64,000 bases of DNA from UKL13-2 sp043744255. Its GTDB lineage: Bacteria; Pseudomonadota; Gammaproteobacteria; Burkholderiales; Usitatibacteraceae. The position numbers and the translations under genes were made by a program. The first letter of the stretch is position 1. Every line of letters begins with the position of its first letter. The notes beneath the pieces are model-generated. The model searched no databases. It saw nothing but the letters and a program-made list of their open reading frames with translations, and was not told where the DNA came from. The DNA lies in contig JAYTVA010000067.1 of the NCBI GenBank assembly GCA_043744255.1, positions 10,989-74,988 of the forward strand, in the 5' to 3' direction. This document shows, piece by piece, positions 41,323-50,605 of this stretch.

Positions 41323-43218
41323 ATGGCGATGAGAGTGTTGGTATATCTGGAACCGTGCATCTTTCGGGATGATCCCCATTTCCTACAGTCGCACTTTGAG
41401 TGCTTCGTGGACCCCGTGCTTCGCGCCCTATCGTTGAACTCACCGCTCGGTTTCCTAGGTATTGCTAGCAATATTTTTCTTTGCTTAGAAGGGCTTACCT
41501 TTGCTAGGGCCCTGCCTGCCAACCCTGTCGAGATGAAAATCTACCCGATTTACAACACCGAGATTCTGGAACAATGCGACTTTTGCATAGAGGACTATGC
41601 ACGAGACATCTTCGATGCGAGCGAATCGGTGTTCGGCAATCCCGTCCTGCTAGAGCGACTTTCCTTGATCATCAAGGACGCACAGCCTGATGTCGTCATC
41701 ACGACATCACAAAACAGGTACCTCAAGTATTTATCGCGAACTCTGGCCATCCCGGTTTTAAGTATCGAGTTCGGGCCGCTACCTCGCCTCCCCTACCCCG
41801 GGAACCGCTTCGTCGCCGTAGATGGACATTTTTCAGAAGGTGTGTTCGCGTCTCCCTCGCGGCTTCATGCCGCCGTGAAGAGCGTTGGCGAGGCCAGCGT
41901 ACCGCAATTGCGTCATGAATTTGAAGCAGAGTATTCACGGGCAATTGAGGCACATCCGCAGTACGAGATGGTTCGACGCGTAGTTGAAAGTATCAAAGGC
42001 GGCGGCACTTTATCGATGCTCGCCTTGCAACCAGAGCAATGGGTAACTTGGGAGGGAGCGCTTGGCAAGCGCCGGGCGGGCACCAGTATCATCTATGAAG
42101 CCCTCAAAAGGATGCGGGCGGACAAGCTGATCGTCACCTTTCACACTGACAAGCGAGGAAAAATCAATCCCACCGCATTGCGTGAAATCTGGCTATCAGA
42201 CCCTAGGTTTTCGTTGCTGCCAGACGAATTATCGTATGGCTTCAGCGAGCTATTTCTCCCCTTCGTAGACGAACTCATCACAGTTTCGTCCAACCTCGCT
42301 ACGTCAGCCTTCCTGCTTGGCAAACGGGTCACAGCCATCGGCGACTCGTTTGTGCGAACATTTGAGCAGTTGCAAATCGACGGCAATGAAGATGAACGTA
42401 CGCGCGTGCGCGACGGAGTGCTTCGCTATTTGACCGAACGGATGAGCGTGGACGCTGCCACCTTCTCCGAACCCTTGTTGCTCCGGCAACGACTCAACCA
42501 CATCTTGAGCAAACAGCAGCCAACGGCGGTCACACTCCTGCAAGCCCTGGCGAACAGCACAGATGCCCTGAATCCGGAGTCGACCTTTAGCCCCCAGCTC
42601 CCAGATCTGCGGAAGAGTGAATTGACTGACATCCACTCCTTCATTACCGACTACTTGTCTGGTGCGGAGAAGTCGACCACTACCACTATGCTCTTGCCTC
42701 TATTTGGCCGACATGCGCTTGGATACATGCTAAGCGAAGGTGCTGTGGGCGCGGAGTTCGGCGTCGCTAGAGGCTTTTTTTCAGAATCACTACTCAGATC
42801 AAAGCGATTTGCACGCTTGTATTCGATTGACGCGTGGAGCGACCACCACAACGACGAGGAATTTTCTTTTGTGCAGAACCGGCTAGCGCCATTCGGCGAA
42901 AATTCGCAGATCATTCGGATGCCATTCGAGGACGCGCTGCCCCAGATTCCCGACAATTCGCTCGACTTTGTCTATGTGGACGGGTATGCCCATACCGGGC
43001 ATGATGCGGATGTGGTGCGACAGTCTCTCAACAAGCTGAAGCCCGGTGGGCTGGTTGCCGTACATGACTATGACCGGTTCAGTTGGCCGATAAACCATCA
43101 CCGTCTAACCGAACTGTTCGGCTCTGGTGTGTTTACCCAACTACAAACTATTCCCGCTGTGCTGACGATCAACAGCGAGGATATCTTTCCCGGATTGTTG
43201 GCTCGCTACTATCCCTGA
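41323..43218 (+). CDS. Two-domain protein: unknown glycan-type N-domain plus class I SAM methyltransferase
   Basis: 631 residues, AAGGAG 7 bases before the ATG. The C-terminal part, about 470-620, is a Rossmann methyltransferase of the Methyltransf_24 type: VGAEFGVARGFFSESLL (SAM loop), LYSIDAW, DNSLDFVYVDGYAHTG and LKPGGLVAVHDYD. The N-terminal 400 residues include PDVVITTSQNRYLKYLSRTLAIPVLSIEFGPLP and DELITVSSNLATSAFLLGKRVTAIGDS. These resemble capsule-polysaccharide synthesis (KpsC/KpsS-like) transferases, where the 'should stay visible' loop checks sugar donors; this is a weak resemblance. Base composition looks slightly less GC-rich than its neighbours, and the gene has long flanks, hinting at acquisition. 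Confidence 0.65.
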   Translation: MAMRVLVYLEPCIFRDDPHFLQSHFECFVDPVLRALSLNSPLGFLGIASNIFLCLEGLTFARALPANPVEMKIYPIYNTEILEQCDFCIEDYARDIFDASESVFGNPVLLERLSLIIKDAQPDVVITTSQNRYLKYLSRTLAIPVLSIEFGPLPRLPYPGNRFVAVDGHFSEGVFASPSRLHAAVKSVGEASVPQLRHEFEAEYSRAIEAHPQYEMVRRVVESIKGGGTLSMLALQPEQWVTWEGALGKRRAGTSIIYEALKRMRADKLIVTFHTDKRGKINPTALREIWLSDPRFSLLPDELSYGFSELFLPFVDELITVSSNLATSAFLLGKRVTAIGDSFVRTFEQLQIDGNEDERTRVRDGVLRYLTERMSVDAATFSEPLLLRQRLNHILSKQQPTAVTLLQALANSTDALNPESTFSPQLPDLRKSELTDIHSFITDYLSGAEKSTTTTMLLPLFGRHALGYMLSEGAVGAEFGVARGFFSESLLRSKRFARLYSIDAWSDHHNDEEFSFVQNRLAPFGENSQIIRMPFEDALPQIPDNSLDFVYVDGYAHTGHDADVVRQSLNKLKPGGLVAVHDYDRFSWPINHHRLTELFGSGVFTQLQTIPAVLTINSEDIFPGLLARYYP

Positions 43219-43440
43219 GTGGGCACGCGCGAAACCGGTGGGCTCAGAATCGCTGGGATCAGGTGTTCGCAGTCAGAGCCATTGATCTAGTGTGGAGAAG
43301 TAGCCCCCAAATTTCGGGCAGCTGGTCATGGTGGAAGCTCTGGGTCAACCCCGCTGGCTAGTAGCTGGCAACACGGCAGCAGAGAGGATGACCCTCGGCG
43401 ACAATGCCGAAGAGGCAACCTCACCCTCCAATCGAATTTT

Positions 43441-44535
43441 CTATTCGTTTCGCGCTGCCCAAACGTCCGCCTCAATCCCTACCGCCGCCATGCCGCCAAA
43501 GCGCGAAGGCACCCCGGCGAGCGCATCCGCCACCCGCGACCAAACAGTTTCCACGCTGATCTCGGCCATCGCGATCTCACTCGACGCATTCGGTCCCGCG
43601 AGTGGATGATCGACAACGTACAACGCACGATGCGCCAACGGTTTGTAGAGGGCACTCGACAGCGAGGGGTGATACATCGCCACCATGGGTTTTTTGAGCG
43701 CGCCGAAGAGATGCGTGGGGCCGGTATCGACGCCGACGTAGAGATCAATTTCGTTCATCACGGCCACGGTTTCGCGCAAGCTCAATTGCCCCGCGCACAC
43801 CACCGTGCTATTGGGCAAGGCCGCCTGAAATGGCGCGATGCGCGCAACGTCATCGGGCCCGCCAAACATCACGAATTTCGCGCGCGGATATTTTTCGAGA
43901 ATGCGTTTGGCGAGGTCGATGAAATGCGCAATCGGCCAATCGCGATATGCCTTGGTTGGAAAACTCGCGACTTGCAGGCCGATCAGTGGTGTGGCGTCGG
44001 CGGCGTCGCGGCTGAGGCGCGCGCGGGCCGCCGCCGTTTCGCTGGCAGCGACAGCGTAGTCGAGCGCGTAGCCTACTGCGGGGATGCCGACTGACAGCGG
44101 TAACGCGAGCTGCATGGCCACGCCATGGCGCGTGTATAGCGCGGGCGCGGGTGCCGCGTGGAGAAAGTGCTGATTCAGTTTCGCATCTTGCTGCGCGAAT
44201 GCAACGACGTTTTTTGCCGCGCGCAATGCGTACCGATGCAGTGCGGCATCGTTCCCCCAGACAAACGCGTAGTCGTATGCGCGCCGGGAAAATGCCCCGA
44301 AACGCGCGCGGAATAAGGCGTTTCGCTTGTCGATCTCACCGACCTTGTGCAAATACGGCAGACCGTTCAACACTTCAACCCGCTTCGCATGACCAAGGCA
44401 AGTTAGCTCGGCGTTGGGGAAGTAATTGGCAATCGCACGAAGTGCTGGCGTATTGAGCAGGGTGTCGCCGATGCGCGTGACGTTGATGGCGAGAATTTTT
44501 TTGGCCGCGCGAGCGGCAGTCGGGTCAATGTTCAT
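43441..44535 (-). CDS. Glycosyltransferase family 9 (heptosyltransferase-like)
   Basis: 364 residues, GT-B fold. ILAINVTRIGDTLLNTPALRAI at residues 14-35, GLQVASFPTKAYRDWP near 195, FVMFGGPDD and the C-terminal signature DLYVGVDTGPTHLFGALKKPMVAMYHPS mark the ADP-heptose:LPS transferase family. It probably transfers heptose or a related sugar to lipopolysaccharide core. It overlaps by 4 bases the upstream GT4 gene (start ATG at 44535 lies within that gene's end), part of a three-gene run AsnB-GT4-GT9. Confidence 0.92.
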   Translation of the reverse strand: MNIDPTAARAAKKILAINVTRIGDTLLNTPALRAIANYFPNAELTCLGHAKRVEVLNGLPYLHKVGEIDKRNALFRARFGAFSRRAYDYAFVWGNDAALHRYALRAAKNVVAFAQQDAKLNQHFLHAAPAPALYTRHGVAMQLALPLSVGIPAVGYALDYAVAASETAAARARLSRDAADATPLIGLQVASFPTKAYRDWPIAHFIDLAKRILEKYPRAKFVMFGGPDDVARIAPFQAALPNSTVVCAGQLSLRETVAVMNEIDLYVGVDTGPTHLFGALKKPMVAMYHPSLSSALYKPLAHRALYVVDHPLAGPNASSEIAMAEISVETVWSRVADALAGVPSRFGGMAAVGIEADVWAARNE

Positions 44536-45650
44536 TTCGCGGCCGTGTGCGCCGCGATCGTGCGCGTAAACACATCCTGCATTTTGTCGAGCATGACATC
44601 AATGCCGAAGTTTGCGCGGGCGTACAGCAGCCCGGCGGCTCCCATGCGGGCGCGCAAATCGGCGTTGCGCATCAGACTACCCAACGCTTCTGCTAGTTTT
44701 TCTGGATCGCGCGGTGGCACCATCAAGCCGGTCTCGCCATGCTGTACCGCCTCATTGATCGCACCGACTGTTGTGGACACCACCGCCAGTCCGCACGCCA
44801 TGCCCTGCATGATGCCCTGCGGCACGCCCTCCGCGCCGTAGGAGGGGAGGGTGAGCAAATCCAGTGCGGAGAGCCACGCCGGTACGTTGTCCTGATTGCC
44901 TGCCATCGTTACCGTTTTTTGCAATTGCAGTTCAGCGATGCGGTGATTCAGTCGTTCTTTCTCCGGCCCATCGCCGATGATGATGAGTTGCCAATCGGCA
45001 AATTCCGCGCGCAGCAACACCATTGCGTCCAGCAAATCACGATGCCCCTTCCAATCGCGCAAGGTGGCGAGTACGCCCAGCGCGGGGCGGTCGTCGATGC
45101 CGAGTGCTGCGCGCATCGCCGATTTGTCGTGCGGCGTGAATTTCGCGAGGTCGATGCCGGTGCGCACCGAGGTCATGCGCGCCAGCGGGTAACCGTTGTC
45201 GCGATGCAGTTGTTCGCGCAGTGCTTCGCCCGTGGTGACGATGTGCGCGGTGGCGCGGGTGTAGAGCCAACGGGTGGAGGCATGATTGTTGATCGCCGTC
45301 GATACGTGCCGTGTGCGCACGATGGGCGGCGCGTTCATGCCGATGCTCGCGACCGCACTCAGCCAGCTATCGGTCGAGCTGTGGGTGTTGATGACATCGT
45401 ATTCATTGCCGTGTTTGGCGAGCCAGGTGCGCAACGAAAACAGCGGCCCTAAACGCTTTTTGCGAATATCAATCGCGGTCACCGGCACCCCCATTTTTTG
45501 TGCAGCGGGCAAAATTTCCGCGTCAGCGGGGGTCAGCAACATGACCCGATGCCCGCGATCTTGCATGCCGCGCGCTTCCGTAAGGATGCGGATTTCTTGC
45601 CCGCCCCAGCCGGTGGAGTTTTCGGTGTGGAGTATCGATAGTGCTTTCAT
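44532..45650 (-). CDS. Glycosyltransferase family 4
   Basis: 372 residues, GT-B fold. N-domain ILHTENSTGWGGQEIRILTEA and DVINTHSSTDSWL; C-domain TLRDWKGHRDLLDAM, LIIIGDGPEKERL and the nucleotide-sugar motif PSYGAEGVPQGIMQGMACGLAVVSTTVG. The E-x7-E pattern is partly replaced (EGVPQGIMQGMA instead of E-x7-E), seen in a subset of GT4. It overlaps both neighbours by 4 bases, so it is strictly co-translated with the AsnB-like and GT9 genes. Donor and acceptor unknown; LPS or exopolysaccharide synthesis likely. Confidence 0.9.
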   Translation of the reverse strand: MKALSILHTENSTGWGGQEIRILTEARGMQDRGHRVMLLTPADAEILPAAQKMGVPVTAIDIRKKRLGPLFSLRTWLAKHGNEYDVINTHSSTDSWLSAVASIGMNAPPIVRTRHVSTAINNHASTRWLYTRATAHIVTTGEALREQLHRDNGYPLARMTSVRTGIDLAKFTPHDKSAMRAALGIDDRPALGVLATLRDWKGHRDLLDAMVLLRAEFADWQLIIIGDGPEKERLNHRIAELQLQKTVTMAGNQDNVPAWLSALDLLTLPSYGAEGVPQGIMQGMACGLAVVSTTVGAINEAVQHGETGLMVPPRDPEKLAEALGSLMRNADLRARMGAAGLLYARANFGIDVMLDKMQDVFTRTIAAHTAAK

Positions 45651-47530
45651 GACAGCTTGAAATCCGGCTCGTAGCGTTCAAACCACAACTCCAGCACCGT
45701 CAGCGCCCACAAGCGCCCCGCGTGGTTGCTGCGATTTTGCTGATGCTGGCCAATGAGCTTCGACAGCGCGCCGTCGCGAAACAGGCCGCGCTTGCCGAGG
45801 CCGTCTGCGCCCAACGCGTGCACCATGTGTTGCTTCAAACTGCCTGCGAGCCACGGCGATAGCGGCATCACAAAGCCTTGCTTGCCGCGATGCACGATGT
45901 CGTGCGGGAGATATTTTTCCGCGAGTTTCTTCAGCAAATATTTGGTGGTCTTACCGCGCTGCTTCAACCCTGGCTCAAGGGTCGCGACAAATTCCACAAA
46001 CTTGTGATCGAGGTAAGGCACGCGCGCTTCCAGCGAGTACGCCATCGTGGCGCGGTCCACCTTGGTCAGTAAGTCGTCAGGTAGCCATAGGCGCATGTCC
46101 ACGTACAGCAACTTCTCCAGATAGTCTTTCGCGTCGCATTGCCGGTAGAGCTTGGCGGCATAGTCCGCGATGTGGGTTTGCTGTGCAGCTTGCAGCGCGT
46201 CGGAAAAAAGCCCGGCGTGCGTGGCGCGATCAAACACGTTGGGAATCGTTGCGTAGCGTGCGTCGAGGTTGCACCCAATCGCTTTCATCACGCGGTCTTT
46301 TTGCACCGCTGCGGGAAGATACCCAAACGCCGCCCGCAGTGGTGAGTACTTCGCACCCAGCACGCTGGTGAAGCGTTCCTCCGCTACGCGCTTACGGTAA
46401 TTGCTGTAGCCAGAAAACAATTCATCGGCACCCTCGCCAGTGAGCGCGACCGTGACATGCTGGCGGGTGAGTTGCGACAGCAGCATGGTCGGCAGCGCCG
46501 CCTGATCGCCAAACGGCTCATCGAACACGTCCACCCAACTATCGAACGCGGCCAGCACATCATCAGGCGATACCATTAACGCATGATGCTTTGCGCCGAT
46601 ATGTTTGGCGACGCGCGCGGCATACTCGTGCTCGCTTTGCGTACTGTCGTTGGCAAAGCCAAGGTTGAAGGTCTCGATTGGCTTGCCGGTGATGTCGGTC
46701 ATCATCGCCGCGATGAGGCTCGAATCAATGCCGCCACTGACGAACGCACCCAGCGGCACATCGGCCACCAACATCGACTCCACTGATTTACGTAACTCCT
46801 CGTCAAGCCGCGCCAGTGCTTGATCTTCACTGATTACTGGCTTGGCGGCGTAGGATGGATTCCAGTACGACCACTCGCGCAGTTCGCCGTTTTCAAGCTT
46901 GAGTGCGTGGCCCGCAGGGAGTTTGCGAATGTGTTTGTAGATGGTCAGCGGCGCGGGGATGTACTGGCATTCCAAAAATAAACCCAGCGCATCAAGATCG
47001 ATTTCGCGCGAGACCTGCGGATGTTCCAGCAACGCTTTCAACTCTGAAGCAAACGCGAATACCTTGCCGTCCCAAAACGTATAGAGCGGCTTCACGCCAA
47101 GATGATCGCGGGCAACGAACAACGATTGCGTCTTGCTATCCCACATCGCAAACGCAAACATGCCTTGCAGTTTTTGTAGAGCCGCCTCACCCCAATGGGC
47201 AACGGCGTGCAGCACGACTTCCGTGTCGCCCTGCGTGCGAAATACGCGCCCTGCTGCCTGCAATTCGGTGCGCAGCGCTTTGAAGTTGTACAACTCGCCG
47301 TTGTACACAAGTGTGTAACGCTGATCTGCCGTTGACATCGGCTGTGTGCTGGCGGCAATGTCGATCACCGACAAGCGGCGATGCCCCAGATGCGCGGCAC
47401 CCGATTCGAAATAGCCCTCGGCATCCGGGCCGCGATGCGTGAGACGCCGGTTCATGCGGCGCAGCACGGCGGCGGCATCGTATGCAGTCGCGCGCGGGTC
47501 TACGAGGACAAAACCGCTCAGGCCGCACAT
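45647..47530 (-). CDS. asnB: Asparagine synthase (glutamine-hydrolysing), AsnB type
   Basis: 627 residues. The class II glutaminase domain has the nucleophile Cys2 (MCGLSGFV), HRGPDAEGYF, LGHRRLSVID and YNGELYNF. The synthetase domain has the PP-loop VSGGIDSSLIAAMM near residue 265 and LTGEGADELFSGYSNYR. It is placed at the head of an AsnB-GT4-GT9 run with 4-base overlaps. Paralogues in such glycan loci often amidate sugar carboxylates or other surface-polymer precursors rather than aspartate, so housekeeping asparagine synthesis is only one option. Confidence 0.93.
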   Translation of the reverse strand: MCGLSGFVLVDPRATAYDAAAVLRRMNRRLTHRGPDAEGYFESGAAHLGHRRLSVIDIAASTQPMSTADQRYTLVYNGELYNFKALRTELQAAGRVFRTQGDTEVVLHAVAHWGEAALQKLQGMFAFAMWDSKTQSLFVARDHLGVKPLYTFWDGKVFAFASELKALLEHPQVSREIDLDALGLFLECQYIPAPLTIYKHIRKLPAGHALKLENGELREWSYWNPSYAAKPVISEDQALARLDEELRKSVESMLVADVPLGAFVSGGIDSSLIAAMMTDITGKPIETFNLGFANDSTQSEHEYAARVAKHIGAKHHALMVSPDDVLAAFDSWVDVFDEPFGDQAALPTMLLSQLTRQHVTVALTGEGADELFSGYSNYRKRVAEERFTSVLGAKYSPLRAAFGYLPAAVQKDRVMKAIGCNLDARYATIPNVFDRATHAGLFSDALQAAQQTHIADYAAKLYRQCDAKDYLEKLLYVDMRLWLPDDLLTKVDRATMAYSLEARVPYLDHKFVEFVATLEPGLKQRGKTTKYLLKKLAEKYLPHDIVHRGKQGFVMPLSPWLAGSLKQHMVHALGADGLGKRGLFRDGALSKLIGQHQQNRSNHAGRLWALTVLELWFERYEPDFKLS

Positions 47531-47761
47531 AGGCGGAAAGTTGTTGGACGAGGAGGGTGCATGGACGATGGCGAAGAAACGTCAATTTTACTTGAGCTAT
47601 CTCAGTCGCACGTTAGCGCGTCTTTTTGCGAGCCACCGGCTCAAAGTCGTTTACTGGCGGGCAGTTTGGAGCATTTTGTCGCCTGCACTGATGCCCAAGC
47701 CGCGTGGCGAGCGGCAATCCGGCGGCGGCGCAACCATGCAGCGATGCGCGATAATCGCCCC

Positions 47762-48535
47762 ATGTTCATCGACTCCCACTGCCACCTCGACTTTGCTGAA
47801 CTTCAGGCCGACGAGAAAAATATTTTCGATCTCATGCGTGCCAATGCCGTCTCGCACGCACTGACAATTTCGACCACGCTTAAAACCTTCCCCGCCGTGC
47901 GCGCGGTCGCTGAGTCGCATCACAACGTGTGGTGCTCGGCCGGCGTGCATCCCGACGAGCAGGTCGATGACCGCGAAACCACGGTTGAAGAATTGCTCGC
48001 CATGGCAGCGCATCCGAAAGTCGTCGCGATTGGCGAGACCGGGCTCGATTACTACCGCCTGTCTGAGCCACTCGACTGGCAACGCGAGCGGTTTCGCATT
48101 CACATTCGTGCTGCGAGAGCCTGCGGCAAACCGCTGGTCGTGCACACCCGCAATGCGCATGCAGACACATTACGGCTCATGCGCGAAGAGGGTGCGGCGG
48201 ACGTCGGCGGGGTGATGCACTGCTTCACTGAAACCGAGGCGGTGGCCGAGGCCGCGATGGCGATGAATTTCTACATCTCATTCTCCGGCATCGTCACCTT
48301 CAAGAGTGCGAAGGACTTGAAGGAGGTAGCTAGGACAGTGCCGCTCAACCGCATGCTGATCGAAACCGATTCGCCATACCTCGCGCCAATGCCCTATCGC
48401 GGCAAGATCAATCAGCCGGGCTATGTGAAACATGTGGCAGAACACATCGCCGAGCTACGCGGCATCAGTGTTGAAGAAGTGGCCGAGGCGACGACGCAGA
48501 ATTTTTTTGCGTTGTTCAAGGATGCGAAAGCGTAG
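47762..48535 (+). CDS. TatD family metal-dependent hydrolase/DNase
   Basis: 257 residues, TIM-barrel amidohydrolase-like fold. The metal ligands sit in FIDSHCHLDF (residues 2-11), GVHPDEQ, AIGETGLDYYR, LVVHTRNAHAD, GVMHCFTE and IETDSPYLAPMPYRGK. TatD proteins are 3'-5' DNases / metal-dependent hydrolases of the YcfH/YjjV type. Start: ATG at 47762 coincides with the family start; the frame continues upstream through the 230-base gap to asnB without family similarity. Divergent from asnB. Confidence 0.95.
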   Translation: MFIDSHCHLDFAELQADEKNIFDLMRANAVSHALTISTTLKTFPAVRAVAESHHNVWCSAGVHPDEQVDDRETTVEELLAMAAHPKVVAIGETGLDYYRLSEPLDWQRERFRIHIRAARACGKPLVVHTRNAHADTLRLMREEGAADVGGVMHCFTETEAVAEAAMAMNFYISFSGIVTFKSAKDLKEVARTVPLNRMLIETDSPYLAPMPYRGKINQPGYVKHVAEHIAELRGISVEEVAEATTQNFFALFKDAKA

Positions 48536-48604
48536 CGCCAGCGCTCGATTGCATTGTCGGCAATCCCAACGTTTCATTCACACACATCAGCAGGTACGAT
48601 AAGA

Positions 48605-49531
48605 ATGCGGATTCCATCAATAGACCAACTGCTCGCCACGCAATTCAGGCCGGTTCTCGCAAGCAGTGCCCCGACCGACTCCGCGACAGCGTTAGTCTTG
48701 CCGCACGTCGCACTAGATGGCGTTGAATTGCATCGCGCGACCTACGGGCCGATGCTGGTGTTCAATGCCGATGAAGTGATTGGTCATAGCATTCGCGTGC
48801 AAGGCGGCTTTCAAGAGGCGAAGATTGATGAAGTGGTCGCGTTCCTTGCTCGCGAGCACGCCTTCGTGCCAGAAGTATTTGTCGATGTTGGCGCAAATAT
48901 CGGCACGCATCTGCTGCATGCGCTCAAGACATCCGGGTTCAAGCGCGCCGTGGGCGTGGAACCCGATTTGAAAAACTTCAACTTGCTGCTGTGCAATGTG
49001 CTGCTCAACAACGTTGCGGCGCAAACGCAGTTATTCAACTTCGCGCTCTCCAGCGAGGTCGGCAGTGCAGAGTTAGAGTTATCGACCACCAACTACGGCG
49101 ATCATCGCATCCGCAATCGTGAGCGCGCGCACCCAGTTTCATTTGGTGAAGAGGGCCGCGTGAGCTACGCGGTGCCAACGGAAACACTGGCCGCAGTGTT
49201 GAAGTCCTGCAATGTATCGCCGACGGGATCGCTGCTCTGGATGGACACGCAGGGACACGAGGGGCAAATTTTGCAGACCCTCAATACGTCGGGTGACGCG
49301 CGCGGCCTATCGCTGGTGATGGAGTTTTGGCCGTATGGTTTGGAACGGTCAGGCGGCAGAGAAGGCTATTTCGAGTTTCTGGCGCGCTGCCAAGCGGTCT
49401 ACGACATCAACGCCGCAAATTGGGCGTCGAACCCAGTGCAAATTGCGCGGCTCTATGAAACCTACGACGCGATGCTTGCCGCGACGACGGCAACGCACTA
49501 TCCGCATACCGATTTGCTCTGCATTGTGTAG
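48605..49531 (+). CDS. FkbM family methyltransferase
   Basis: About 308 residues. SAM-binding Rossmann core: EVFVDVGANIGTHLLHAL, AVGVEPDLKNFNLLLCNVLLN, FNFALSSEVGSAEL, and SLLWMDTQGHEGQIL, the FkbM D-x-Q-G-x-E motif. FkbM enzymes O-methylate sugars or other hydroxyls. Start: ATG at 48605; an in-frame TTG at 48554 is less likely. It converges on a second FkbM gene 18 bases away. Confidence 0.88.
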   Translation: MRIPSIDQLLATQFRPVLASSAPTDSATALVLPHVALDGVELHRATYGPMLVFNADEVIGHSIRVQGGFQEAKIDEVVAFLAREHAFVPEVFVDVGANIGTHLLHALKTSGFKRAVGVEPDLKNFNLLLCNVLLNNVAAQTQLFNFALSSEVGSAELELSTTNYGDHRIRNRERAHPVSFGEEGRVSYAVPTETLAAVLKSCNVSPTGSLLWMDTQGHEGQILQTLNTSGDARGLSLVMEFWPYGLERSGGREGYFEFLARCQAVYDINAANWASNPVQIARLYETYDAMLAATTATHYPHTDLLCIV

Positions 49532-49549
49532 CTGAGCGGCGAGCGGCAA

Positions 49550-50467
49550 TTACGTTTTCTGCATCAACTCAGCGAGATCGTATTCGACGTCGCGAAAAAG
49601 GTTATGGCTTGCGCGAGCCCGCGACACATCCACTGTCCAGTCGCGATCTTCAGCGGCATAGGAGGCGACGATCATGCCGTCACCGCTAAAGGATTCGAGC
49701 ACGGTGTGTTCGCAGATGATGTGAGCGCCCGTCTGTTCCAGCCAGTGCAAGCAGCGCTGATGCGTGAGCGGGTCGCCAGAAATGTAGTGGTGGTGGGTGG
49801 AGACGCACACGAAGCGCACGCGTTGCTGCGCAATCAGTTGTTGCGCGCCAATGAGCGCATTGAGCTCGAAGCCCTGAATGTCGATGTGCAGTACGTCGAG
49901 AAAATCAATGTTCTGTTCAGTGCAGATCGTGCCCACCGATTTCGCGGCAATTTTTTGCCACGCGCCAGTTGTCTCGCAGAAAAAATCAACCTCGCCGTCG
50001 AGCCCACCTGCGGCGTTTTCAAAATAACCGTCGAGCCCGTTGCGTTGAAAATTGCGTCGTCCCAAATCGAGGTGCGCGGGATCGGGCTCAAACATATGCG
50101 CCTTGCCGAGTGGGTGCGACTTCTTGAACCAGAGTGAGTAGTACGCCCAATAGGCACCAAGTTCAATCATATTGGGTCGCTCACGCAGACGCTGCATCAC
50201 CAAGTGGAACAACAACTCCTCCTGTGGCTCGTGATGGCCACGAAGCGCGCGGATGATGCCCGCCATCCATTCGCTGTGGTAGCCGCCGTATTCAACTGCT
50301 AAACCGTTGTGCATGATTTGCCATTTGCTGCCGTCAGAGTCTACGAGTTGATGCCCCGCGAGTGGGTGCTTAGGGATCGGGTCACTGTCCTTGCACGAAA
50401 TGGTGAGGCTTGCGCGAGCAGCCTCAGTCATGTTTTTTTCTTTGGGCGGGAGCGGTTTGACGTCCAT
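49550..50467 (-). CDS. FkbM family methyltransferase
   Basis: 305 residues with the start used. MIELGAYWAYYSLWFKK (SAM loop; the usual G-x-N-x-G is altered to G-A-Y-W-A-Y), HMFEPDPAHLDLGRRNF and DVLHIDIQGFELNALIGA (D-I-Q-G-x-E) place it in FkbM. Start: ATG at 50467 has AGGA 6 bases upstream; ATG at 50431 lacks one, and an open frame reaches 50584. Only distant in sequence from its convergent FkbM neighbour, so not a recent duplicate. Likely O-methylates a surface-glycan sugar. Confidence 0.8.
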   Translation of the reverse strand: MDVKPLPPKEKNMTEAARASLTISCKDSDPIPKHPLAGHQLVDSDGSKWQIMHNGLAVEYGGYHSEWMAGIIRALRGHHEPQEELLFHLVMQRLRERPNMIELGAYWAYYSLWFKKSHPLGKAHMFEPDPAHLDLGRRNFQRNGLDGYFENAAGGLDGEVDFFCETTGAWQKIAAKSVGTICTEQNIDFLDVLHIDIQGFELNALIGAQQLIAQQRVRFVCVSTHHHYISGDPLTHQRCLHWLEQTGAHIICEHTVLESFSGDGMIVASYAAEDRDWTVDVSRARASHNLFRDVEYDLAELMQKT

Positions 50468-50605
50468 CGAGATCCTGAGCGGTGTGTGCGAGAGTGCACA
50501 ATATAACGCAACGGTTTTCGTCCCATTCCTTGCGGCGCAAGTCGTCATCGCAAATTGCCGAGCGCCATCAGCTAAACTCAACACACAAAAATTCTGGGAG
50601 GAACC

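Noticed and set aside
47531..47761. Possible small gene between asnB and tatD (peptide MAKKRQFYLSYLSRTLARLF..)
   Set aside because: The frame runs through the tatD start into nonsense, no ribosome-binding site, no similarity; treated as the divergent promoter region.
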